Below, piece after piece: positions 16,698 to 25,290 of a stretch of DNA of 64,000 nt (within the stretch, counting starts at the first letter, position 1; every line of letters begins with the position of its first letter). The DNA lies in NCBI RefSeq assembly GCF_007858975.2, contig NZ_CP042220.2, forward strand, positions 3,906,001 to 3,970,000, given 5' to 3'. Origin of the DNA: Dickeya poaceiphila (GTDB taxonomy: Bacteria; Pseudomonadota; Gammaproteobacteria; Enterobacterales; Enterobacteriaceae). The notes under the pieces were generated by a model. The model had not been told where the DNA came from and searched no databases. It worked only from the letters and a program-made list of their open reading frames with translations. The position numbers and the translations under genes were made by a program.

Positions 16698-17809
16698 GAG
16701 TAATCACCTCTGGTTGAGAGTTTACTCACTTAGTCGCGTGTCCACTAATGGTGGGTAGGATCAATCGTCCTGAAGCCATGCCCACAAACCTCTACCTTGG
16801 TGTCATACCCCATCACCCGCAGCGCTTTGTTCACCGTGTTCTCACTCATCGGTTTACGCGGGTCGTGGTCGCCAATAAAGATAAGCTCATGGTCGCCGCT
16901 AAATTGCTGGATTGCTGGATTTGCTTCAACGTCGCCAGTGCCTGTCGGGAAAGCGGCACCAGGTGCGGAGTACGCATTTTTGAGCCACGGTGAGAGTGTT
17001 TTACGCCGTCGATAGGTTCACGTTCCGGGGGAATCATCCATATGGCGGTATCAAAATCTATCTCTGACCAGCGTGCAAAGCGCAGTTCGCTGGAGCGGAT
17101 AAAAATCAATAACGTCAACTCGACCGCCAGACGGGTTAATGGCCTGCCGGTGTAGTTATCGATACGTCGGAGCAGTTCGGGCGTGCGCTTAAGATCCAGT
17201 ACCGGGCGATGCTGCCGATTGCCTATTGCCGGGAAAAGGTTATCTTCCAGGCTTTTCAGCACACGATGGCTGTGCTCCTGCGACCATTTTTTATTGGTGG
17301 CGTGCCATTCTATTGCCACCTCTTTAAAGGTTAACGCTTCGCTTTGTTCAACCTTATCAGATTTCTTTTTGTCGCCGGGGTCGGTGCCGTTTGCCAATAA
17401 CTTCCGCGCTTCATCACGACGTGCTCTGGCATCAGCCAGAGAGACATCAGGATAAACCCCCAGTGCCAGCATCTTCTGTTTGCCGCCAAAACGGTACTGT
17501 AAGCGCCAATACTTTGAGCCATTGGGATGACCAGCAGATGCATACCATTGCCGTCGGTCAGCTTGTATTGCTTATCCGAAGGCTTAGTTGTTCTGACTGT
17601 GATATCAGTGAGCGCCATACTTATCTCCTCCCCGTTGGTATAAGCATTATCGAACCGAAAATACCATCATCCGTACCAACAACTGTTGGTAGATGTACAT
17701 GGATGTCGGTTGACCCTGAGAGAATGAATATAGCGGGAAAGGTGGGTAAATACTGGATTTCAGGCATAAAAAAAGACGTCGGTTGACGTCTATTTATATA
17801 CTGTTGGTG

Positions 17810-17824
17810 CGAAGGCCGGACTCG
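17810..17824. repeat. att-like copy of the leuX 3' end (middle)
   Basis: CGAAGGCCGGACTCG is identical over 15 bp to leuX 30750-30764. It lies 191 bp upstream of integrase gene 2. The rest of 17619-17977 holds a short GACGTC hairpin (17775-17790) and AT-rich sequence without a recognisable gene. Confidence 0.85.
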
Positions 17825-17977
17825 GGATGGAATTTAAATAGTTGATTATTAATGATTTTAAATCAATGAATAGCTCTAACGACCACCATACTGACCACCA
17901 CTAGAAGTTAACAATACGTGCTAGAATCTCAGAACGAAGAGATCCCAGCACAGAGTTGAAAATTAATTCCTTCCACT

Positions 17978-20245
17978 TCAAAGATTAATATCTATACCTT
18001 GATTGATAACTGCACTTTCAACAAAAGCTCCTAGCTTTTGAGTCATCGAGTCATAAATAGAAGAGTTGCTATCACTACTTTTAAATGTAAGTACAAATGC
18101 AACTTCCTGACCTTCCAATTCTTGATGAGACTCCATACCATACTGATATAAATCTCTCGCAAATATTCTTGAATATAATCTTAGAGAGGTATTTTCTATA
18201 CTCACTCTCTTAAAATCCCTAGAATGATGGCGTATAGGACTCCATTTAGATAATTCAGTTCTAGATACATGTTCTTTTTCTTTCGATTCCCTCATTGTTC
18301 CCAAAAGATTACTTACTTTCAAACCTGTTTCAGTGAGTTTAAGATATTGCAAAGCACATTCTAACCGAGTTGAAAAATAATTCTCACCAGCAGTATCTGA
18401 TACCTTAGGCTTAAGAACCGCGGTTAATGATATTGAGCCACATAGTTTTCCATCAAGAAGCATCTCAGGCGGTAGCGGGATATCATTCCAGTAAAATGCA
18501 AATCCAGGCTTCAGTTTTGATATCCAAGTTAATGTCACAGTACCTTTCTTACATAACCAAGGCATTGTCTCTTCTTCCCACGGAGTGCCCCAACCCAAAG
18601 AATGATCATGATAAACTTGGCCGGTTCTATTAATTAACAGAGCACGAACAAGATCAGGAGTCGGTTTCTTTAAATTAGCAAAGGTATGTGCAGCTATTGC
18701 AGAAATTAATGGAGCGCTGTAACTGGTTCCGGTTTCAATCGTTCCCCCAAGAACCCGTAGTTTAGAAAACCATGACAGCTCTGGTTTTTTCATTCCTGCT
18801 GGAGCAGGCCCTTTTAAGCTATAAGGACATGAAGTATAAGGTTTTCCTTCACTATCGGCAATTCTTCCACTAACAGTTACCGCTGCTTCACAATCTGCCG
18901 GAGGACATAGTATTTTACTTGGATTATTTTCGCTAACATTTCCAATAGAGATTACGGGAAGAATATCAAACTCTCTTGCAATTTCATTTATTTTATGTCC
19001 CAGATAACTAATCTCACTTTCATTTAACGAGGGGGCCCCTTCATTAAATGAAAGATTCCATACTTTAGATTTACCAGAACTTTCCTGAGCAACCTTTCTC
19101 AGATACATAATAAACTGATCTGATGTAGGCTGTTTTAAAACACTTCTTTTGGCAATAGCTTGTGCGCTAATGAAATTGCATTCAAGATGCGGCAGAGACA
19201 AATTATTATTCCATGCGTAACCATGGCATATTACTGAAACTATTTGATTACCGTGTTTTTTATCTGCATCAACATCTGATATAAGAGGTGATAATCTTAA
19301 TATATTCAAAGGTTCGTAAGATTTTGCCGAACACCCACCATCAATGACAACTACAGTTGGAAGATCTGAAGATTTATTAATCGGAGGAGTAGGCTCTGGA
19401 CCAACGCCTGGAGGAATCTCATTAGCACTGACTTGTGAGACTGGTTCTATTCTATATACTGCACTACAGCTCAGAAGGCTTTCCAGATTATTTTTTTCTT
19501 TTACAAGAACAGTTAAAGAGGCATTTCCAGTACTTTTATATTTTCTGATTGCATTAACAAATATTTCTGGAACTAAAACACCTTTATCACCCACACGAAC
19601 TTTGTCATTGTCATGATCATTATCACTAACATCAAATTCTGGATAACCAGCATGAATAGCACCATCATTATATAAATTCAATATTTTATTTACTACTGAA
19701 TCTTTGGATTTCTCTTTAAAAAAAGGCATCAACCAAATATTAAACGGATGCAGTTTATTTTCTTTTGACTTGTTCCAAATATCATTTAAATCTCTATTTC
19801 TGAGTAGATCTTTCTCACTAAAAATATTTATACCCTTTACTCTAGAAACATCAACCATTTGATTAATAGTATTAGAAATTGAAACTCGTTCTATAAGCTT
19901 AGATATAGATCTCATATCTAACTCAATTAAATAACCATCATTAGTTGGGGCTATAATTCTAGCGCCAGCTTCAGGAATAAATAAGTCATCGGGTGTATAT
20001 GATGGAGCGAACGAGTCATCAAACATTCGAGCTATAACATGTATATGATCGGCATGGCTGACAACTCTATCAATATTTTCACTAACTAACCTCAAATCCT
20101 CAACAAGTTTTTTCTTTTGCTCTTGAAGTCTGGATTGCACTATGTTAGCTCTGCTTTTCCCTCCTCCTTTTATGGCTGATGGTGTAGGGGATTTGAGTAG
20201 TGCGACTATTGGATTTAATAAAGGTGAGTTTATATTTTCAGCCAT
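17978..20245 (-). CDS. ietS: subtilisin-like (S8) serine protease, IetS-type
   Basis: A 755-residue protein from ATG 20245; the AAGGAG ribosome site is formed by the last codons of the ATPase gene. The peptidase S8 core has Asp302 (VVVIDGGC), His331 (KKHGNQIVS), oxyanion Asn436 (ISIGNVSENN) and Ser508 (ETGTSYSAPLISA). There is a ~290-residue N-terminal extension and a ~200-residue C-terminal domain. No signal peptide is seen, so it acts in the cytoplasm. An AAA ATPase gene followed by a cytoplasmic subtilase gene is the layout of IetAS, first described as a plasmid toxin-antitoxin pair and later as an anti-phage system. The sequence is AT-rich compared with core genes, which suggests transfer. 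Confidence 0.8.
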   Translation of the reverse strand: MAENINSPLLNPIVALLKSPTPSAIKGGGKSRANIVQSRLQEQKKKLVEDLRLVSENIDRVVSHADHIHVIARMFDDSFAPSYTPDDLFIPEAGARIIAPTNDGYLIELDMRSISKLIERVSISNTINQMVDVSRVKGINIFSEKDLLRNRDLNDIWNKSKENKLHPFNIWLMPFFKEKSKDSVVNKILNLYNDGAIHAGYPEFDVSDNDHDNDKVRVGDKGVLVPEIFVNAIRKYKSTGNASLTVLVKEKNNLESLLSCSAVYRIEPVSQVSANEIPPGVGPEPTPPINKSSDLPTVVVIDGGCSAKSYEPLNILRLSPLISDVDADKKHGNQIVSVICHGYAWNNNLSLPHLECNFISAQAIAKRSVLKQPTSDQFIMYLRKVAQESSGKSKVWNLSFNEGAPSLNESEISYLGHKINEIAREFDILPVISIGNVSENNPSKILCPPADCEAAVTVSGRIADSEGKPYTSCPYSLKGPAPAGMKKPELSWFSKLRVLGGTIETGTSYSAPLISAIAAHTFANLKKPTPDLVRALLINRTGQVYHDHSLGWGTPWEEETMPWLCKKGTVTLTWISKLKPGFAFYWNDIPLPPEMLLDGKLCGSISLTAVLKPKVSDTAGENYFSTRLECALQYLKLTETGLKVSNLLGTMRESKEKEHVSRTELSKWSPIRHHSRDFKRVSIENTSLRLYSRIFARDLYQYGMESHQELEGQEVAFVLTFKSSDSNSSIYDSMTQKLGAFVESAVINQGIDINL

Positions 20246-20250
20246 GCCTA

Positions 20251-21357
20251 TCACTCCTTAAGATAAACGGATACTGTTTGCCTACTTACATTTAATACTC
20301 TTCCGATTTCAGCCTGGCTAAATTTATATTGATCATGTAATTTTTTCGAAATTTCTTTTTTTATATTTATATTTAACTCTTCATTTGAAACAACCACTGG
20401 ATTATCAGCTTTACTATTAATTATAGAATGAACCACAGACGCAACATTTAACTCTTTTCCTGATAAAATACTTTGTCTTCTAGATGAAATACTAATATTT
20501 TCAATATCTGCACCAGTCAGCCCATTAGAGATGACGGCTAATATCTTCCTAGTATTTTTATCTCCTTTATCTTGAAAGAGGAAATGATCCCATAGTGCAT
20601 CTCTAACATCGAGACCAGGAAGCTCAAAATTAATTTTGAATGGAAATCGTCTCCATATAGCAGGATCTAAAAGGTTTGCATGATTAGTTGCAGCTATAAC
20701 AATAGCCTTATCGTCTAATGAGTCTAAGCCTTGAATTAGAGTATTTACGACTCGTTTTAATTCACCAATTTCTTGACTATCATCTCGCAATTTAGCTACA
20801 GCGTCCACTTCATCTAAGAATAAAACAGCATCCTTAGATGGAACATACTCAAATATCTGTCTAATATTTTTAGCAGTATCACCTAATAATGATGATATTA
20901 CAGAGTCTAATCTAACAACATATAAAGTTTTATTTAGTTGTGCCGCGATATGCCCAGCAACAAGAGTTTTCCCTGTCCCCGGAGCACCCGACAAGAGCAA
21001 ATTTAGCCTACTTGATATTCCATTTTCGATCAATTTATCTTGATGGCTAACGCTATCAATGAATGCACTGAAAACCTCCTGTTCTTTCTGATCCAGAAAG
21101 AGCGGAGATACCGGCCACTGTTGCTCTTCGATGAGAGGAGAGCGAGATTTCGGATCTACAGGAAGGCTCTCGAAGTACCCTGAACTTCGTAATGGAACTC
21201 CCTTGCGGCGCAGAATTGATTTAATTTTTTTGGCTGCTTCAAGATCTTGAGCACTGATAGCTTTAGCAATTCGATTGCTTACACTTCTGACCTCACTGTA
21301 GTTTGCATCAAGAGATGCTTCAATAAGTGCAGTAATGTCATTGTAATTCACATTCAT
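20251..21357 (-). CDS. ietA: AAA+ ATPase with C-terminal helix-turn-helix, IetA-type
   Basis: A 368-residue protein from ATG 21357 (AGGATCATCT upstream). The AAA+ core has Walker A GAPGTGKT at 124-131, Walker B VLFLDEVD at 178-185 and sensor/Arg-finger region IAATNHANLLDPAIWRRF. The last ~25 residues (SQAEIGRVLNVSRQTVSVYL) form a helix-turn-helix, so the ATPase may also bind DNA and repress its own operon. It pairs with the protease: in IetAS the ATPase is thought to restrain or feed the protease. A set of TGACATT repeats lies just upstream. Confidence 0.82.
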   Translation of the reverse strand: MNVNYNDITALIEASLDANYSEVRSVSNRIAKAISAQDLEAAKKIKSILRRKGVPLRSSGYFESLPVDPKSRSPLIEEQQWPVSPLFLDQKEQEVFSAFIDSVSHQDKLIENGISSRLNLLLSGAPGTGKTLVAGHIAAQLNKTLYVVRLDSVISSLLGDTAKNIRQIFEYVPSKDAVLFLDEVDAVAKLRDDSQEIGELKRVVNTLIQGLDSLDDKAIVIAATNHANLLDPAIWRRFPFKINFELPGLDVRDALWDHFLFQDKGDKNTRKILAVISNGLTGADIENISISSRRQSILSGKELNVASVVHSIINSKADNPVVVSNEELNINIKKEISKKLHDQYKFSQAEIGRVLNVSRQTVSVYLKE

Positions 21358-21391
21358 AGATGATCCTATGTACTCGATAGCAAAAGCCAAC

Positions 21392-21440
21392 AATGTCAGC
21401 AAAAATACCGATAATGTCAGTCAAAAATGACAAAATGTCA
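21392..21440. promoter_or_regulatory. 21-bp-phased operator array upstream of ietAS
   Basis: AATGTCA occurs at 21392, 21413 and 21434, exactly 21 bp apart (two helical turns); the first two units share AATGTCAG followed by a CAAAAAT tract. The last unit is half of a perfect TGACA-AAA-TGTCA palindrome (21428-21440). A fourth AATGTCA lies at 21334 inside the 5' end of ietA. Probable autoregulatory sites for the ATPase's terminal helix-turn-helix. Confidence 0.6.
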
Positions 21441-21624
21441 AATTGAATTCAAAATCAGTAAACCTACTTATACTTGAGAGCCCAAGTGTAAAACCTGCTC
21501 AAAAATAAAATAAATACAATAAAAACAATTAATTATATTAAAACTCCAAAAAAAAACTAAACATAATGCGCATCAAAAGCCTGCTACTGATGGCAATTCA
21601 GGATTAGATGATATGGGTGATCAA

Positions 21625-21686
21625 TGAGAAATGCTTAGGATAGTAACATTGCCAAAATCATAGGGAACGGAGCGTGGTCTGAGACT
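21625..21686. repeat. 62-bp direct repeat, copy A
   Basis: TGAGAAATGCTTAGG ... CATAGGGAACGGAGCGTGG ... TCTGAGACT. Closely matched by copy B at 22805-22867 (34 of the last 36 bp). The two flank the decayed HigBA pair. The rest of 21441-21967 holds no recognisable gene; it is AT-rich with a C12 run at 21864-21875. Confidence 0.75.
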
Positions 21687-21967
21687 AAATAGTTGTGCCT
21701 AATACCGCTACACCTACCGTTTACTAACACGTGGCATGTTGCGTAAAGGCACCATATACTAGACCTGACACACGGCCAGATAGATAAAATATCTCCAACG
21801 CCTTAATCTGCAAGGCATAGCAGAAAATGGAGCACTATTCCGCGCAGCTATTTAGTAGCTCCGCCCCCCCCCCCCGTAAGAAACTCTATACACAAGTAAA
21901 CTCTTTGATGCCATTGAGAATTGATGGGTGTCGAATATGTGATCCCATATCCCAATACGTTTAAACA

Positions 21968-22291
21968 TCAAACCAACACCTTCAACCCATGCTTCTGCAC
22001 TACCGTAAGCAGTTTCAGCGATAACCCGCTGGGGCGTTTTGCGCCACTTTCCCATTTCTGCACCGTCGAAACACTGGTGTTCAGGTAACGGGCGAAAACC
22101 GGCTGACTGACGTTTAGCTTCTCACGCAGCGCTTTAATTTCCAGAGGCTGAAAAGACTCGACACTATTAAGGCACGCGTTGTCAAAATTGCGCATGGTTT
22201 CTTGTGGGATGGCATCAACGCTGAATAAGCCAGACGCGGCGCTGTGAATCGCCTCAAATGCCGGGCTTTTGAATTTACTTTTTGCAGTCAT
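21968..22291 (-). CDS. HigA/NadS-type antitoxin (XRE-like helix-turn-helix)
   Basis: A 107-residue protein with a C-terminal Cro/C1-type HTH (LREKLNVSQPVFARYL then TSVSTVQKWESGAKRPSG) as in antitoxins encoded after their toxin. ATG 22291 overlaps the toxin's ancestral stop (22275) by about 15 nt. The antitoxin frame looks intact, although its partner is broken. Confidence 0.85.
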   Translation of the reverse strand: MTAKSKFKSPAFEAIHSAASGLFSVDAIPQETMRNFDNACLNSVESFQPLEIKALREKLNVSQPVFARYLNTSVSTVQKWESGAKRPSGLSLKLLTVVQKHGLKVLV

Positions 22292-22633
22292 GGCAAATCT
22301 CCACCAGTTCTTTACGCTTAATCAGTGCCGTAATCTTTTCATCGGCAAGGTTGGCATAGTGCTTCGCCAGTTCGCGGAACCCAGCCAGTTCACGATCATC
22401 AATGTTCGCCATATCCTGCTTGGCATACAGGAACGTGTAAACCAATTTACCCCACCTTTCGCCAGTATGATGGCGCGATCGCGGTTTTGGTTAAGGCGTT
22501 TCTTGTAAACGCCGCCGCCGAGATCATCAGCTTTCCCCTGAGCCACCGCCTCAATGGCCTGACATAACTCGCTATCCTTGATAGAGTGGGATTTAGCCGC
22601 CTTAGTAAACCATTTGGTTTTTAATACACGCAT
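22275..22633 (-). pseudogene. RelE/HigB-type toxin, frameshifted
   Basis: The N-terminal part is a RelE/HigB-like toxin (MRVLKTKWFTKAAKSHSI ... KKRLNQNRDRAIILAKGG). Near 22440-22455 extra bases shift the frame: the expected continuation KWFTFLYAKQDMANIDDREL is partly found in another frame down to LVEICHDCKK and the stop at 22275. A dead toxin next to a live antitoxin is a common end state. Confidence 0.8.
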
Positions 22634-23672
22634 CAGGCCAGCATTCCATCCCTTAACTATAGCACTTGGTGCTAGATTATTCCCTTTTGATGAATATTCA
22701 AACTACTTGAAGTCTGCAAAATTCTGTCGTAATTTTATCCACGCAACACCGCTGTCGATGACAGCCACCAATGTTTCCAGTATCAGGATGATACGAGTGA
22801 CCCGTGAGAAACGCCTTCGGGTGGTCACAACGCCAAAGTCATAGGGAATGGAGCGTGGTCTGAGACTGACGCCTTCGGGCGACCACACCGGTACTGTTAC
22901 TCTTCCATCGCCTGCAAGGAAGAGAGCGTGATGAAGAAGCGCGGTAAATCTGCCAGCCTTTGGGAGCAGATGTCGTCAGGTAGTTTGAGCGCCGTTACGA
23001 GCGTGACGATGAAGGTCAGTTAAACTAAACCATAGCCCATTGGGCCCTAAGTTTTACCCATAACCCGGTTTGCCGGGCGGCGTAAAATGCTTCACTTATA
23101 CTATACCCAGCCAGAGCGCGGTTTTCCCGTACCGTCGGACACTGGCTTGTAGCTGCAACGTTTATCGTTGTAGTGATTTCACATACTAAGCGACTTAACT
23201 GGCGCTTACCCTTGTAAGTTCACGTTAGCGTGCAACTTCGATTTTACTCGTCCCAACGATTGCCGTCTGTACGTGTGAACGTGCGGGTTGTACCGCATGA
23301 TGCCGTAATGCATCAGGGCTGTATCCGCCTGTCACGCTTTCACCCGGCGTCACTTTTACCGCGTAAGCAGGTGAAAGTGACGCCGCGCACTGACGTCTTT
23401 CTCGACTTTACTCATGGCCGTTTGCGCTGCGTGTCAACATTCTGACACCACCGTTTTCGCGCCTCATTGTGTTTAAAAGCATTCTGGATCGATATCGAGG
23501 CAGGCGATTTGCCTGGGGGTATGACTGTGTGAACAGCGGTTGCACTGTGTGCATCACCGAACCCCCGATACCTCAACAAAGCCCAAGCCCTCCGGCGCAC
23601 AGGTATCGTTCAGGCAGAGCATTGACTCTGCATAGCAGCCATGCGCCGAAGGGCTGAAGTCGAGATAAGAGC
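22634..23672. other. long non-coding stretch left of the P4-like module
   Basis: About 1 kb with no convincing gene. It holds copy B of the 62-bp repeat (22805-22867), a CCCGG/CCGGG hairpin near 23060-23075, and an 11-bp perfect inverted repeat GGCGTCACTTT / AAAGTGACGCC at 23346-23384. Short frames (for example 22931-23023 and 23469-23657) lack ribosome sites and recognisable motifs. It could hold the origin or leader RNAs of the replication module. Confidence 0.5.
22805..22867. repeat. 62-bp direct repeat, copy B
   Basis: TGAGAAACGCCTTCGGG ... CATAGGGAATGGAGCGTGG ... TCTGAGACT. Same orientation as copy A. Confidence 0.75.
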
Positions 23673-24554
23673 ATGACAAAACTCAGTCGTGAAATGAAAA
23701 CATGGGCGAAACAGGCGGGTGGCAGCCATAAAACGGTTCATGATCGCCTCCGTATTGTTGAGCGTTTGTGCCGTCATCTGCTGACACTCAACATTCAGGT
23801 GCGCAGCGTACAGCACGTTAAAGCCCGGCATATCGAAAGCTATGTGGCGGCCCGCCGCTCTCAGGGCATGGCTTTGCGCACGTTGCATAACGAGATGTCC
23901 GCCTTGCGCAGCGTGCTGCGTCTGGCAGGCCGGGGAAAACTGGTGGATGATCCCCGCCTGAGCAATCAGGCGCTGGGGCTGGGTGGTGCCAGCCGGGCAG
24001 GCACTAAATATGCCATCCCGGATGCGCTCTATCAGTCTGTGCTGGAGTCCGCCCGTCGGGAAGATGCCGGTCTGGCCTGTGCGCTCCAGCTTGCCCGGTT
24101 GCTGGGGTTGCGTTCGCAGGAAGCGGTGCAGTGTTGCGCCTCGCTCAAGCGCTGGGAGCAGCAACTGACCCGGCAGGTTGACCGGCTCACCGTCGTGTTT
24201 GGCACCAAAGGCGGGCGACCGCGTGAAACCCGTGTGCTGGACAGCGCAGCGGTGCTTGCTGCTGTGCGTGAGGCACTTGTCATCGCCGACAACCGCAACG
24301 GCAAACTCATCGATAAACCGGATTTGAAAACCGCCATGAATTTCTGGCGTGCCCGGACTACCCGCCTCGGCCTGACCGGCCCGCACTCCCCCCACAGCCT
24401 GCGCTATGCATGGGCGCAGGATGCCATGCGTTTCTACCTTGCCGACGGGTTTAGCCGTCAGGAGGCACGGGCGCTGGTGTCGATGGATTTGGGTCATGGC
24501 GATGGCCGTGGCCGTTATGTTGAACGTGTCTACACCCGTCAGGAGGAGGCGTAA
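23673..24554 (+). CDS. tyrosine recombinase (integrase-domain protein of P4-like islands)
   Basis: A 293-residue protein with an N-terminal SAM-like core-binding domain (residues 1-100) and a catalytic domain. Active-site residues are Arg in LLGLRSQEAVQ, the His-Arg box HSPHSLRYAWAQ, a late His in DLGHGDGRGRYV and the Tyr in RYVERVYT. It is short and not related to the P4-type integrases at the leuX end. It starts the module integrase-AlpA-Ash-primase and overlaps the AlpA start (TAATG). It may catalyse resolution or a different integration reaction. Confidence 0.85.
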   Translation: MTKLSREMKTWAKQAGGSHKTVHDRLRIVERLCRHLLTLNIQVRSVQHVKARHIESYVAARRSQGMALRTLHNEMSALRSVLRLAGRGKLVDDPRLSNQALGLGGASRAGTKYAIPDALYQSVLESARREDAGLACALQLARLLGLRSQEAVQCCASLKRWEQQLTRQVDRLTVVFGTKGGRPRETRVLDSAAVLAAVREALVIADNRNGKLIDKPDLKTAMNFWRARTTRLGLTGPHSPHSLRYAWAQDAMRFYLADGFSRQEARALVSMDLGHGDGRGRYVERVYTRQEEA

Positions 24555-24757
24555 TGATGTCCAATCTCACTCTGTTGCGTTTGCCCGATGTGATGAAAAA
24601 AACCAGCCTCAAAAAATCCTGGATCTATTACCTGATCGATCGTGACGAGTTTCCCCAGCCGGTGAAGCTGGGCGCACGTTCTGTCGCCTGGGTGGAGAGT
24701 GAAATCAACGACTGGATTGCCGAGCGTATCCGTCAGCGGGCGGAGGGGCGCAAATGA
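24554..24757 (+). CDS. AlpA-family excisionase/regulator
   Basis: A 67-residue winged-helix protein (LLRLPDVMKKTSLKKSWIYYL, then FPQPVKLGARSVAWVESEI), the classic AlpA/MerR-like fold. In P4-like elements it activates integrase expression or aids excision. ATG 24554 overlaps the previous stop and its own stop overlaps the next start (ATGA), so the module is one tightly packed operon. Confidence 0.92.
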   Translation: MMSNLTLLRLPDVMKKTSLKKSWIYYLIDRDEFPQPVKLGARSVAWVESEINDWIAERIRQRAEGRK

Positions 24758-25290
24758 GTCATTCAGCTTTTCTTCTGGCGGGCAAATTGGGCTATACTGC
24801 GCGGGCTACGGCAAAATCCGTAGCCGGAATTGGCGTTCCGAACAATAGTCTGGTGCCTGAATACGCACATTGTGCGTATTTTTTTGCAGGCAAGCGTCGA
24901 GCTGTACCTTCAATGGTGGCTCGTGCGGGGCTTCCGCAAGGAAGGCCGGTAGCCAGACTGTCCGGTAACGCCAACCTCGCACGGGCTACCACCCGCGAGA
25001 TTGGCGTCTCTGGTGGTAGCTATCACAATTGCTACAGTCTGGAGGCTGCCTTATGGCTACGACCCTTAGCTATTCCTGCCTGCAATCTTTCACCTCTCCT
25101 GCGGAGGTGCGCTATGTATAACCCCACACCGCTGTTACTGGAAGAGATCGCCGATCACTGCCGGGTGCTGGCCTACGCCATCATTGAGCTGGAAAACCCC
25201 GTTGCCAAAGAGCTGCTGATGTTCATCTTATGGGAGCGGCTTAACCTGCTGAATGACACGCTGGATGCGGAGGGGCCGGACAATGAGTAA
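24754..25290 (+). CDS. Ash-family protein (P4-like), long frame
   Basis: A 178-codon frame. The first ~100 residues (GYTARATAKSVAGIGVPNN ... VPSMVARAGLPQGRP) match the Ash pattern of P4-like elements. The remainder runs through the icd-like peptide and the small 58-residue frame, so the true product may end earlier or the frame may encode nested products. The DNA holds two strong hairpins, see 24804 and 24985. Function unknown. Confidence 0.6.
   Translation: MSHSAFLLAGKLGYTARATAKSVAGIGVPNNSLVPEYAHCAYFFAGKRRAVPSMVARAGLPQGRPVARLSGNANLARATTREIGVSGGSYHNCYSLEAALWLRPLAIPACNLSPLLRRCAMYNPTPLLLEEIADHCRVLAYAIIELENPVAKELLMFILWERLNLLNDTLDAEGPDNE
24804..25020 (+). ncRNA. possible P4 CI-like immunity RNA region
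   Basis: Two strong hairpins: GGCTACGG-CAAAAT-CCGTAGCC (24804-24825) and GCTACCACC ... GGTGGTAGC (24985-25020). Both have a GGCTAC start and are followed or enclosed by a TTGGCGT segment. P4 controls its replication operon through a small structured RNA (CI) pairing with repeats around it, and this region is in the equivalent place. Assignment is by position and structure only. Confidence 0.35.
25053..25121 (+). CDS. Icd-like cell-division-inhibitor peptide
   Basis: A 22-residue frame starting MATTLSYSCLQSFTSPAEVR, close to the N-terminal pattern of Icd-like peptides seen in many P4-like elements. GGAGG lies just upstream (25040-25044). It is nested out of frame in the long Ash frame. The full family is longer, so this copy may be truncated at its TAA. 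Confidence 0.5.
   Translation: MATTLSYSCLQSFTSPAEVRYV
25114..25290 (+). CDS. small hypothetical protein of the P4-like module
   Basis: 58 residues (MYNPTPLLLEEIADHCRVLA ...), acidic and helical, with a good GCGGAGGTGCGCT ribosome site. Its stop overlaps the primase start by 8 nt. It is in frame with the long Ash frame, so it could be a separate product by internal initiation. No function recognised. Confidence 0.55.
   Translation: MYNPTPLLLEEIADHCRVLAYAIIELENPVAKELLMFILWERLNLLNDTLDAEGPDNE

Larger units (their letters stand above)
15517..16763 (-). mobile_element. IS3-family insertion sequence (IS51-like) in integrase gene 2
   Basis: 1247 bp with matching termini (TGATCCTACCCA at one end, TGGGTAGGATCA at the other). 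A 3-bp target duplication ATC lies at 15514-15516 and 16764-16766. Two overlapping frames (orfA, orfB) are typical of IS3. The site is after the integrase codons for HGFRTM. Confidence 0.92.
15294..17618 (-). pseudogene. P4-type integrase gene 2, frameshifted and split by an IS3-family element
   Basis: The gene starts at 17618 (MALTDITVRTTKPSDKQYKL). It breaks near 17525 where one base is missing, resumes as MLALGVYPDVSLADARARRD, and breaks again near 16915 at an 8-bp tandem duplication (ATTGCTGG twice) absent from remnant 1. At 16764 it is cut by an IS element, and the C terminus (MACSSLIESGLWSRDAVERQ to the stop at 15294, with the catalytic Tyr in RAAYIHKAEHL) lies beyond. At least three independent lesions show it is dead. 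Confidence 0.95.
11435..17824. mobile_element. decayed integrative element 2 at leuX
   Basis: The segment between two att-like leuX fragments. It carries TacAT, an IS256-family copy, a HrgA-like nuclease gene and a P4-type integrase gene broken by frameshifts and an IS3-family insertion. The integrase sits at the att end as in P4-type islands. With the integrase dead it cannot excise on its own, but the intact integrase at 29268 might recognise the same sites. Confidence 0.65.

Noticed and set aside
23469..23657. 62-codon plus-strand frame before the second integrase
   Set aside because: No ribosome site and no motif. I could not tell it from chance.
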